A DNA stretch of 64,000 bases from Escarpia spicata (Eukaryota; Annelida; Polychaeta; Sabellida; Siboglinidae): NCBI GenBank assembly GCA_963995525.1, contig OZ023213.1, positions 18,848,358 through 18,912,357 of the forward strand, in the 5' to 3' direction. The position numbers and the translations under genes were made by a program. The number at the start of each line of letters is the position of its first letter. Positions within the stretch are counted from its first letter, which is position 1. Of the stretch, positions 22,728-32,620 are shown in pieces. Below the pieces are notes generated by a model. The model ran no database searches and was not told where the DNA came from. It saw only the letters and a list, made by a program, of their open reading frames with translations.

Positions 22728-22884
22728 AAGAAGTTAATATAGTTAATTATAAGTTATATAGTTAAATATGGAAAATGGTGACCCTAAACCTTGTGGTATG
22801 CCGCACGTCAGTTTAATGTGTTTAGTGTCTGTGTGGTTGCAAGCTATTTAATATTATATATGATAACACAACTAATACTGCAAA
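22511..22884 (+). repeat. Flank duplicate with 3'-end relic and (TA)n tract
   Basis: Matches 9086-9452. 'tgttctgaaccaataaacaaagag' (AATAAA at 22656) resembles the poly(A) region of the gene family, so it is probably a relic. A pure (TA)n tract fills about 22678-22725. Confidence 0.6.
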
Positions 22885-23158
22885 ACACGCGCGCGCGCGC
22901 GCCCGCACACATACACACTCGCACACACTCGCACACACTCGCACACACACGCACATACGCACGCACGCACGCACGCGCGCTCTCTCTCTCTCTCTTTCAC
23001 ACACACACACACACACTCGTACGCGCACACGCACACGCACACTCACACGCGCACACACACGCACACACACATATACACACACATGAATACATGAACGTGC
23101 GTGTGCGTGCGTGTGCGTGTGCGTGTGCGTGTGCGTATGCGTGTATGTGTGTATTTGT
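22885..23158. repeat. (CA)n - spacer - (TG)n microsatellite pair
   Basis: CG/CA repeats with a short (CT)n insert (22980-22996) run to about 23094. 'atgaatacatgaac' is the loop, then TGTGCG repeats run to 23158. The ATG at 23466 is 308 bp downstream. Long frames in both directions are repeat artefacts. Confidence 0.85.
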
Positions 23159-23465
23159 TTTGTAGTGTGTTTACGTGTATATGTGATACTAAAAAGTCCA
23201 ATGATCGTACCGAAATCTGATTGGTTATTGACAATGTTGACATCCTTCTCACGGACACCCAGGAACCAGCACACTTGACCATGATAGTACGCTGCTACTC
23301 AAGTGCATACTCGAAAAGAGGACTTAAAGGTAACTGTGCTAAGTGTCTCTTACTGACCTGGTCTAACGTGTAATAATCCACTTGTCTTACTACATTGCCC
23401 GCCTCCATCGTTTGCTTTGATAACAAAATACAACTCCGGCGTTACTCAACGCCACTACCGAAGTT

Positions 23466-23477
23466 ATGCATCTCAAG
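23466..23477 (+). CDS. Nine-cysteine secreted protein, copy 3, first coding exon (MHLK)
   Basis: ATG CAT CTC AAG is followed by the donor GTATGTCCTCCG. The 5'UTR block 'caaaatacaactcc' with 'cgccactaccgaagtt' recurs before the exons at 26111 and 39687. It joins exon 2 at 24037 in phase 0 over a 559-bp intron, the shortest in the cluster. This makes it the clearest complete gene model here. Confidence 0.75.
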
Positions 23478-24036
23478 GTATGTCCTCCGTAGTTATTGAC
23501 CGGGAAATCACGATTTCTAGTTAGCAAATGTTGTGGTGCGTGACATGTAACGTCTTATATTTTGTATAAGACAAGTGTCATCTAAAGTAGTCTCCTTAAT
23601 GTGATGTTTCTGCTTGCGTAATGTCATTTTCATGTTACGTAAAGGTAAACATACTTATCATTCAGAACGATATCCATCAATAATGCTGGCTCGTTTGTGC
23701 AAATGTTACATGTATTTTTTATATAAATCAATTGATTAACTATTAACGTATATAATTGTTGTCCCTGAATACATTCATGCAATTCTCAAAACATATATCT
23801 TCATGTGAATGCGCAATACCATTAGGCCGTGTTTAAAAACCCACGTGACCGACCAATGCAGCAGTTTGCAGGTTAATGTCAGCCTAGGTGATTTACCACG
23901 TGAATAAACCAAAGTCAAATCTTTCAACCAGTAATTATATTATGTTATTAACCCGTTTGGAATATTATTTAAACAACATTCACACGTACCATTCTTTCCA
24001 TTTATTGTCATCTCACTTCGTCACGATATGTTGGAG

Positions 24037-24324
24037 CTTTCAGATGGTAGTCCACGCGTTGTTCTGCTTCTGTTGCTGGCGAATTTCTGCTGCCAGTTTT
24101 CGGAAACGGCTGGCACCAATTTCCCCGAACATCTAAAGTATTATCTCTCGTGCATCGGTGTGTGTGAGACGGAAATCAAAAAGTGTTACCATGATTGTAG
24201 GCAGAACAACACTTGTGCAGCGTCTCGACAGTTTTGCAGAAACCTGTGCATGAGAGTGGCTGTAAAGTGTCATAGGAAATGTTATGACGAGTCAATGAGG
24301 CTGTTCTTCGAAAATAAGACTTAG
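24037..24324 (+). CDS. Nine-cysteine secreted protein, copy 3, exon 2
   Basis: The exon encodes a signal-peptide core (VVLLLLLANFCC), an AG-T type cleavage region, and a mature segment with the invariant nine cysteines. An NNT sequon precedes the fifth cysteine. It ends at TAG 24322-24324. The acceptor is unusual: the family TTGCAG is TTGGAG here. The preceding GTG has become ATG, so an ATG-TTG-GAG frame opens 9 nt before the splice point. Either GAG is used as a weak acceptor, or this copy is read from its own ATG, or it is unspliced. Exon 1 is at 23466. Function is unknown. Cysteine-rich secreted role inferred. Confidence 0.75.
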   Translation, partial: LSDGSPRVVLLLLLANFCCQFSETAGTNFPEHLKYYLSCIGVCETEIKKCYHDCRQNNTCAASRQFCRNLCMRVAVKCHRKCYDESMRLFFENKT

Positions 24325-24329
24325 GCACA

Positions 24330-24655
24330 CTCACCCGCATTCAGTCCTCTTCGTGTCCGAGGTATCAACTAGAGAGCGTACCTCTGTCGGTCGGCAGCCC
24401 GAGCGTTGATCGTACTCCACGTCATCTAGCAGGCCTTCATTTCGTTTTCAACTGTTTGTGTCCAAGTCTCTTTCAGTCGAGCTCGTCTCCATCTTCTGTC
24501 CGCTGTTCATCACAGGGCTGTCTATGGTAGTGCATCAGTGGGCATTCTGCAAATGTGCCCTAGCCATCTCCGTCTTCGTCTCTTGATCTTTGTAGTCAGG
24601 GATATTGAGTCTGTCTGGCGGAGCTGCACTTCACTGCGATTGTTTTGAGCCAAAC
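24330..24655 (-). mobile_element. LINE fragment, RT C-terminal end, antisense
   Basis: The minus strand reads TKIKRRRRRWLGHICRMPTD, then DRRWRRARLKETWTQTVENE and INARAADR, the basic C-terminal tail of non-LTR polymerases, with stops. It lies between the stop of copy 3 and the block 'agtcagctatacacaaaatac' that is the normal 3' flank (compare 21006). It is therefore an insertion into the 3'UTR region. Confidence 0.7.
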
Positions 24656-25240
24656 TACCTAGTCAGCTATACACAAAATACTTCCACAGTGAAGTATAAT
24701 GGCGACAACAAAGGATTAGGTTAATATTAGTTTGGAGACAATTTATAAACAACGAATATGCTATTGACAAGGTCCACCTATTGTAATAAGACAATTATAC
24801 AATACATTCCTTGTTTGGTTGTGTGAACATAACGAATACATAATATAATATGGTTTTTTATTTAATATGTACGCAATGTCTGTTTGTGTTGTTCTTAGAG
24901 TTTTCTCCTGTTACTATCGTATCCACACTTATAACAGTACATTTATTATTTATATGCCCAACGCACACTTATATTATCGTCTATGAGAAGAGAGCTCATG
25001 AACACGAAGTCCATGATGTACTGCCGAAATATTCGGAAATGAGTAACTAATTTATTTTGAGATAACTAATATCTTCCGAACCAAGACAAGAAACGGAATT
25101 TATATAAATTAAAGGAAGCTCGCAATAGTTAATCATAAGTTATGTAGATCGTTATTATTTATTAAGTAATAAAGGTTGCCATAAAACAGATAATTGTATG
25201 ACACGTCACTGTCGTGTTTTTAGTATCTCTATTGTCGCAC
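24656..25240 (+). repeat. Conserved 3' flank of copy 3
   Basis: Matches the flanks at 21006-21200 and 27727-27860 ('tggcgacaacaaagg', 'ttagtttggagac', 'acattccttgtttg'). It also contains 'ccgaaatattcggaaatgag' as at 9237, and 'aaaggaagctcgcaatagtta' as at 1920. The frame at 24850-25050 is not conserved. Confidence 0.6.
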
Positions 25241-25417
25241 GAAACATGGTATTCTACGTGTCCGGTTACTCTCTAGGCAAGGAAAGTACGGGCCTTCTGA
25301 TGTTAGCAGATTAACAATTTTTTCTCTAAACCTACCTTGGGGTCACCAAGATCGGAAGCTTCAGTTTAATTGACAAAATATATACAGATTGAAATTCTGC
25401 TATCACGCTGGTACATA

Positions 25418-25803
25418 CACGCATGCATACATACACACACACATATACACACACTAGTCCACACAGACGCACACACACACACACACACATGCACGCACGC
25501 ACGCACGCACGCACAAACTTTTATGAATATTCTTAAAAAAACAATATATATATATATATATATATAAATTGTGTACGTGCGTGTGCGTGTGCGTGTGCGT
25601 GTGTCTTGTGCGTGCACGTGTGCGCGTGTGTGTGCCCGCGTGTGCGCGTGTGTACGCGTGTTTGCGTGTAGTGTGTGTAGGTGCGGGCGTGCATGTGCGT
25701 GAGCATGTGTGGGTGTGTGCATGCGTGTGCGTGCGCGCGTGTGTGGTGTGTATGTGTTTGTGTGTGTGTGAGTGTGTGTGCGTGTGTGTATGTGTGGTGT
25801 GTA
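25418..25803. repeat. (CA)n - (TA)n - (TG)n microsatellite pair
   Basis: CA/CGCA repeats (25418-25515), an AT spacer with (TA)n (25545-25566), then TG/TGCG repeats to 25803. The ATG at 26111 is 308 bp downstream, as for copy 3. The four long frames crossing it are artefacts. Confidence 0.85.
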
Positions 25804-26110
25804 TGACCAACGACCCATGCATGGTATGTGTTTCTTTTAGCAAGCTGACCTTGACATTGAACAGGCGCCTGATTGTTTGTTCACCATTGACATACTTGTG
25901 ACACCCAGGGACCAACACAGATGTTCGTCTTAACGCAATGCTATACAATTTTACTCTCGAAAAGAGTACACAGAAATAACTGAAGTGTCACTTATTAACC
26001 TATTCCAATATATACTCACTTGCCTTAAGACGTGGCCTGCTTCCGACATATAGGCTTGATCAAGAAAAGAAAATACAACTGAGGAGTACCTCAACGCTAT
26101 CACCGAAGTT

Positions 26111-26122
26111 ATGTATTTCAAG
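26111..26122 (+). CDS. Nine-cysteine secreted protein, copy 4, first coding exon (MYFK)
   Basis: ATG TAT TTC AAG is followed by donor GTATGTACTCCG. The 5' block 'agaaaatacaactg' and 'gctatcaccgaagtt' match the other copies. Two of four residues differ from MHLK, but the reading phase and donor are unchanged. It joins exon 2 at 27439 over a 1316-bp intron. Confidence 0.75.
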
Positions 26123-26719
26123 GTATGTACTCCGTAGCTGGTGATCGGAAGTCACGATTTCTAGTTAACAATGTGTTGTAAAGCGTGACACGTGAAGTTT
26201 TACATCTCACATAAAACATGTCGTATTTAAACCCTGCATACACGTCATAACGCAACTGGGTTTTAGTGTTAACAAGGAGCTAAATGTGAAGACGTAATAA
26301 CTATAATGCTAGATGCGTTAATGTTTTTTACGTAGGCCCTATTTATTTATAATAGGGCATGTCATTGGAATTACCCACACTGCTTTGATATTGGCTTAAT
26401 AACGTTTTGAGGGGATCGTTTTTGCACTACTCACAAATGTAATAGAAATAAAATTATATGTATTATAAAAAAATAAGTACAACAACAATTATTAGAAACA
26501 TATGACAGACTCATCCGGGATATGAACACGGTACCTATCGCAAACGAAGTGATAATCATTCATGGCACAGTCGCTTAAAACGACGAAGAAAATGGCGCAA
26601 GTTGAAAGCTCCGCTTGTCATTTTGATCTAGAAGAGGAACATCCACATCTGTTGCAGAAGAGGTTCTGTTTATACAATTAATGATACATCAAACGTATAC
26701 GGAAATGATGACCATTTAT

Positions 26720-27015
26720 GAATAGTTCCATATTACACTGCTGGGTAGTGGCGGCAGTTCCAGCCGCTTCCAACAGGAGTGCATATATCACGTGTCGCAA
26801 CCGTCAGTCGCGTCGTGGTCGCGTCGTGACTTTGTAGGTTGTGCCTCCACAATTGGATCTTTCGCTCGCGTATTGTCAATTTTATTTGGCGAAAAGGCAC
26901 AGACAGCTACATAGTGTCCAATATTATGTCCACTAGGAATTTTAACACATTTGTGCAACTGCTGCACGCAGTTTTGTTAACATCACCAGACAAACTATTG
27001 ATTTATTTAATTGTG
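26720..27015 (+). repeat. Intron segment shared with 41265-41590
   Basis: 'gcctccacaattg', 'atttggcgaaaa', 'tttgtgcaactg' and 'caccagacaaactatt' occur in the same order in the intron after the exon at 39687. The shared segment ties that distant first exon to this gene family's intron. The frame at 26839-27024 is not conserved. Confidence 0.65.
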
Positions 27016-27438
27016 GACACATAATACATTTACGCAGTTGATGCATCCAATACGCCTTTGCCAACAATATTAATAACAGTTATATACATGAATAATATTA
27101 CCATTGATGCATGCATCTCATAAATCAAACATTCCCACATATCGTTATCACTTTATCACTGTAACTACCTTGCCTTGTGTTTTTGTTATAATGAAACACT
27201 TTTGGGACCAGAATGTCAACAAAATATACGACGCAATGTCGGATCACATCACGTGTTCAGCATCCATTTTTTATGGCTTGATGGAAGTTTTGCCAAGGTC
27301 ACATGATGGATAGATCAATTCTCAATACTTCTTTCGATCATTAAATAGGTTTCATTAACCCGTTTCGGATATTGTTTAAATAATAAACACTTAAATAATT
27401 CCGTTATTGCCATCTAACTTCATCATCGTGTGTTGCAG

Positions 27439-27726
27439 CTTTCTGGTGGTAGTCCGAGTGTTGTTCCGGTTCTCTTGCTGGCGATTTTCTGCTGCCAGTT
27501 TCATGATCCGGCCTGCGCCATCGACCCCGAAAATCTGCCGTACTACATCTTTTGTATCAATGAGTGTAAGAAGGAAAAAGAAAAATGTTATAACGATTGT
27601 GAGGTGACCAGCGATTGTGTGGCTTCTCGGCAGGTTTGCAAGAACCTATGTCTAGAGGTGGCGTTATCTTGCCAAAGGAAATGCTACTTTGAAGCAGAGA
27701 AGCTATTAAATGGACCATTTCTTTAA
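27439..27726 (+). CDS. Nine-cysteine secreted protein, copy 4, exon 2
   Basis: After acceptor TGTGTTGCAG the exon gives a signal-peptide core (VVPVLLLAIFCC), a HDPACA-type boundary with an extra cysteine, and the nine-cysteine mature segment. It ends at TAA 27724-27726. This copy is the most divergent. The fifth-cysteine loop reads EVTSDC, so the N-glycosylation sequon present in the other complete copies is lost. The region is rich in lysine (KKEKEKC), and the tail is LLNGPFL. With exon 1 at 26111 it forms a complete two-exon gene. Function unknown. Confidence 0.75.
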   Translation, partial: LSGGSPSVVPVLLLAIFCCQFHDPACAIDPENLPYYIFCINECKKEKEKCYNDCEVTSDCVASRQVCKNLCLEVALSCQRKCYFEAEKLLNGPFL

Positions 27727-28200
27727 TCAGATAAACTTCCATAGTGAGCATGGCGATAAAACATTTACAGATTAGTATTAGTTTTAAGTTTACCTCAGAA
27801 ACTCCCAAATGTGCTTCTGACAAAAACCGTCTATAGTGATAGGACATTATATACAATTTACTTCACTTCTTGTTTGCTTGTGAGAATATAACGTAGTTTG
27901 TTTTTAAAGTATAAGGAATGTGTGTTTGTGTTACTACGATAGTGCTTAAAATGTATTGCCTTGTTCTTCTTCTTGTCGTACCCCGCACATGATGCGTTGC
28001 CATTTCTTGGCGCATGTCTTAGCCAGGTCCGTGACGACGGCTAGGTCTTCGTGTGTACACGGAACGCCCAGCAGTCGGCAGCAGATTAGGTCGGGCATTG
28101 TCTGTTCTTCTGCGCAGTCAATTTATGTTGGCTGCGTCCCATTAATGTAGCCCCACGCCTCCACAATTATAACAGTACATTTAGTTAGGTACCTTAGCAA
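27727..28200 (+). other. 3' flank of copy 4 and a repeat fragment
   Basis: 27727-27955 is family 3' flank ('agcatggcgataaa', 'attagtattagttt'). 27956-28165 ('gtaccccgcacatgatgcg', 'ggaacgcccagcagtcggc') is GC-richer and resembles a fragment of a dispersed repeat, but I cannot name it. No conserved frame is present. Confidence 0.4.
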
Positions 28201-28204
28201 CTTG

Positions 28205-28720
28205 ATGGGGACAGACCGGATAAAAAAAAAAAAAATTGTCATGCTTTGTTGAACAATACGATTTAACTGTTTGATCGGAGTCAGTCATAATTTTGGTTGG
28301 GTCCATAAGTTTTCACCGTCCCATCCGTGGAACATATAAATGCAGTGTTTCTGAATTTTCCAGGTAATGTGGCACAGACCGGATAACATTGCCAAATAAA
28401 TTGGAGTTAGCAAGTTGTTTGCGTGGGTCCATCATGTGTACCCGTTATTGGACCTAAATTTAAAGGACCATATTTTTATTTTTCCTTCAATAATAATATT
28501 TCACTTTTTGATCTGTGTCAGTTTAAATGTGGGGGTTCATAATTATTCACCCCCACTGAAGTGATAAATGTTGTTTTACTGAATTTGTTTCATGGGATAT
28601 GTGACAAACCGGAAGAAAGCACCACAATTTTAAACAGAATGCTTTCATTTTTAAATCGAAGTCGGCACATTTTGGGTGTATCCATGGGCCCGAATTATCA
28701 GAGTTTGGAAAGCCATAACG
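28205..28720 (+). repeat. Degenerate tandem repeat
   Basis: The word 'caga/caaaccgga' recurs at 28212, 28375 and 28605. It is accompanied by 'gatcggagtcagt' / 'gatctgtgtcagt' / 'aatcgaagtcggc' and by 'gggtccataag' / 'gggtccatcat' / 'gggttcataat' / 'gtatccatggg'. Units are about 160-230 bp and diverged, and the array contains an A13 run. The frame at 28561-28779 falls within a unit and is not repeated. Confidence 0.55.
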
Positions 28721-29985
28721 AGGAAACCATCTTTGTTGTAAACACAGTCTGTGCGATCGAAGCACTGGGCAAAGATTAGTACGACAACAATGATCGGGGA
28801 TTGTTTACATCCCGCATTCCATCCATGTCCCATTAATGAAGAGCTTACTCGCCCTCTACACATTTCTTACGTCACAATCCAATACTAAATAGGCGGGAAA
28901 TATGTTACTGTTGAAGAATTGATTGACCTTGTTCTCTCTGTTATGCATCGTCTTGCAGCAAAGCATCTTTACGTGAGTGCATTTTTCAGACAAGAAACGT
29001 ATCCATTACTCCCTCTTTCCCATTTCCCTTTTTACAAAAAAAGCAACGTCACCAGGTTTGATGAGTATGAACTGTTGTTGTTGCTCACACCATGAAGCTC
29101 TTAGTTAACTCCAACAGTATTGAAATTGTCCTCAGCAGCATCAAATGATCCACAAGAGAGTAGCGTGGTTTTCCTGTGGTAAAGAGACTCGCTGGAAGGT
29201 AACTTGGGACAACTAGTACTTCCAATAAACAGGATATACTTCCATAGCGATGTCACAAAGCAACATGATCTACTTCCATTTGTCTCCACTAAAATCTCCA
29301 CTATCCAGGTTGGAAGGAAGTCAAATCAGGCACCTCAGTGATCGTCGGTAGGTACAATTATGATATGCTACAGTGTAACCTCGAGGAAACAAATCTGCAA
29401 ATGCTGGTCCGTGTGCAGCATGTTTCAGAAACGGGAGCATCACCATATTTGATTCGCACTGACATGGGTATCCTTGTGCTTCCAACAATTAAGATGTATG
29501 AGCAAGTCACGTTGTTTTTCAGATAGCCTTTGGGACAAGCAATTACTGTATTCATCATAATGGTACCAGGATCTGTCATGCTCTGTGATAATACAAGTCG
29601 ACGTCCTTATAAGTTTCCACGGTTTAGCCGAGGTACAATACGACGACTGCATTCTTAGGCAATGGTTGGGAGGCAGTATGAACAACCTAGACTGCATACC
29701 CTGAAGTGACCAAAGCATTAATTTACATGGCACTGAATCCATGTCTCGTGCTGGCCATGGGACATGAAGAGGCTGCCATGACACCCTGTGGTCAGTGTTC
29801 GCCGTAAGGCTCAAAATGTCAAAGGCTACTCGGGCCTGTAACCTGAGAAAGTCGCGGGGCCGACTAAGGATTTGAAGACCAGGCAATTCTAAATGAGCTG
29901 AGCCAGAGCTCCAGCAAGATTTCGCTGTCGGATCATGACATCGGAAGAAGTAGTGGTGTTGAAGATGTTTCTCCTTTGTAGTATG
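28721..29985. other. Stretch with no recognised gene
   Basis: The longest frame is on the minus strand at 29440-29886 (148 aa), with others at 29101-29301 and 29338-29526. None shows a domain I recognise, a signal peptide or conserved neighbours. The moderate GC content suggests decayed coding or transposon DNA, but I cannot support a call. Confidence 0.35.
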
Positions 29986-29989
29986 TTAT

Positions 29990-32318
29990 GTAGTGACACC
30001 TTAATAACCTCAATGAAACATTGAAGCATGTAGGGCCTTAGTCAGGATTATTCCCAGCTTACAAAACTTTTTGGGTCAATACCAACAGGGCTGTCAAAAT
30101 ACCATGGAACACTTATTGATAATATTTGTTTATCTAATCTCTCTGAAGAATTCTTCAAATCCTCAGCGGGTATTCTTATAAGCAATATTTCTGATCACTT
30201 TCCTCATTTTCTTTGACTGGATTACCTCAAAACGTCTAATGCTATACCAAGATGTATACAAATAAAGCAGCATAATTCTGACTCACCCAATAAATTTATA
30301 TTGAAACACAAAACTCAAATATGTATGAAAAATTTAACAAGGATATTTATGCAGATCTCAATAAAAACTATGATATTCTTGATAAAATTGTTACTACTGC
30401 TTTGGAAAAGATCTTGCCTATTAAAATAATAAAAGTTACTAAATAGAAATTTAATTGGATTACTCAGGGCATTATTAGGTCAACTGAGCTTATAAATAAA
30501 TTGTACGCAATAATAAAATAGACTCCGGTAATTACGGATGAATACCGTAAACTCAAATACTAATTTGCATACTTTAATATAACTTTTAAAATATATATTC
30601 GATTGGCTAAGCAAATGCATTATCTGTACAGTTTTGAAAAGCATAAATATTATATTAACATTATATGCTTAATTAAAGAAATTAAAAAAAATCCAAAGAA
30701 AGAACATTTTCCGGATTCGGCCACAGTGGACGGAGAAATGGTAAGCGATAAATGCATTATTGCAAATGAATTAAACTCGTTTTACATATAAATATTGGTT
30801 CAACTCTCACATCTAAGTTAACTACAAAAGATGATAAATTCTACAAATATTATTTGAAAAACCCAACACTTCCCACTTTCAGTTTTAAATCAATTGAAGT
30901 AGATACTTATGTCAGCATAATTGATCGCTTACCTCCAAAATCAAGTTGCGGAATAAATGGTATATCAACCAAAATATTAAAGTTAATAAAACATGTTATT
31001 ATCAAAGCAGTCACAATAATTACCAATCAATCTATAATGACTGGTATATTTCCAAACAAATAAAACATTGCTAAAGTTATTCTCCTTTTCAAAAAGGTGA
31101 TAATTATTATTATATGTAACTTTGACAATTGTCGTCCAATTTCGATTTTGATAATATTTGATCAAATACATGAATATCATTCCAATATATTATACTATAA
31201 CAGCCAATACGGTTTTAAGAAGAAACATTCTACTGAATTTGTGACATTCGAAGTGATGGATAGTATTATACAATAGCTTGATAAATGGGCTACGCCAATT
31301 AATATATACCTTGATTTATCAAAAGCGTTTGACACAATTGATCATAATATATTGCTACATAAATTAAATTAATAAAATGATACGGCAGTTGATATTTGTA
31401 GGAATCATTTATGCAATCGCCAACAATACGTAGAAATTAAAAAATGTTAAGTCTAAAGAAACAGTTATCACCACTGCAGTTCTACAAGGTTCAATTTTAG
31501 GACCACTCTTGTTTATTATTATACACACCAATGACATAACATTTTCGAGTGACCTTTTTAAATTGGTAACATATGCAGATGACACTACCCTTACTATTAC
31601 ACAAACGTCATTTAAAGTGTCAGAAGTCCAAATGCAAAATTAACAAAGAGCTCACGAATGTTATCGATTGGTTGAAAGCAAATAAACTTTCACTAAATAC
31701 CCAAAACACTTAATTTATTATATTTTTATATACCTCAAAGGAAAATAGAGTACCCTCTATTAGAAATAGATGGGACATTCAATGAAGGTGTAAATTAATT
31801 CAATTGTTTAGGCTTTACCATCAATAAACATTTAAACTGGCAGAGTCACACAAACAAAATAGCAAATAAAATAACTAAAACAATAGGAATCCTAAATATA
31901 CTTAAACACTTTTTTCAATTCATACATTAAATGTTATGTATAATTATCTGAATCTCCCTCATATTAATTATAGTATCCTCTTACGGGGTCATCAGGCACC
32001 ACGAATTTTCAAATTACACAATAAAAGCAATGCGAATAATATCCCGAAGTAAATACAATGCTTACACAAGACCTATTTATAAAACACTACAATTACTAAA
32101 GTTGGATTACATTTATAGAATTAAGCAACTACAATTCTACTACAAATGAAATAACAATCAGTTACCTGAATATTTCAAAACTATTCATTCACCGGCATCT
32201 TTATAGATATATATCTTTACATTTGTTTCCATGTATGTTTTATAATGTGTGTACGCGCCTATGAACGGGCTGGTCCCGGAGATACGGCGCTATAGAAATG
32301 CTAGTAATAATAATAATA
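29990..32318 (+). mobile_element. Degenerate L2/CR1-like LINE, endonuclease tail to 3' end
   Basis: Across broken frames it reads GTLIDNIFV and AGILISNISDHFP (endonuclease end), then KSSCGINGISTKILK. Next come NCRPIS, YGFKKKHST and INIYLDLSKAFDTIDHNILL (RT motif A). The RT motif C region lies near 31570 ('tatgcagatgacac', YADDT). Many stops and an A/T-rich drift show it is old. The 3' end has 'cggcgctatagaaatgct' followed by (AATAAT)n at 32300-32320, the typical tail of this LINE type. N-terminal endonuclease sequence is absent. Confidence 0.75.
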
Positions 32319-32620
32319 TTCATTGCACACACAACTATGACATCATCAACACAACACACGTAAACAAAATGATCTGCGTATGGCTAGAGTCAAATATGAA
32401 TTTGCCAAAAAAATACTGTATGCGCCCCTTACACATACATCCTCCTATGCAAAGCAACAATGCAAGACAAGTGTAGATTTAAATAGGCCAACTTAATGAC
32501 ATTTAGCTTTATTCGTTTACATAACTCATAAACTACAACATAAATACATCAATACATATTCACAACAAGCATGCCGGCCCCAATGATATTGCTAACCACT
32601 ACCTACAAGTCGTAGACGTA

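Noticed and set aside
22822..23274. Long histidine/threonine- or cysteine/valine-rich open frames across CA/TG tracts (also 4098-4669, 9373-9839, 25366-25948, 41586-42020, 52385-52585)
   Set aside because: Dinucleotide repeats are open in several frames at once and both strands. There is no start context, domain or conservation between copies.
23166..23465. TATA box upstream of the first exons
   Set aside because: Conserved blocks exist, but no TATA-like motif sits at a consistent distance. The AT-rich background makes chance matches common.
29440..29886. 148-aa minus-strand gene
   Set aside because: No recognisable motif. Overlapping frames on the opposite strand are similar in length, so I list the stretch only as unassigned.
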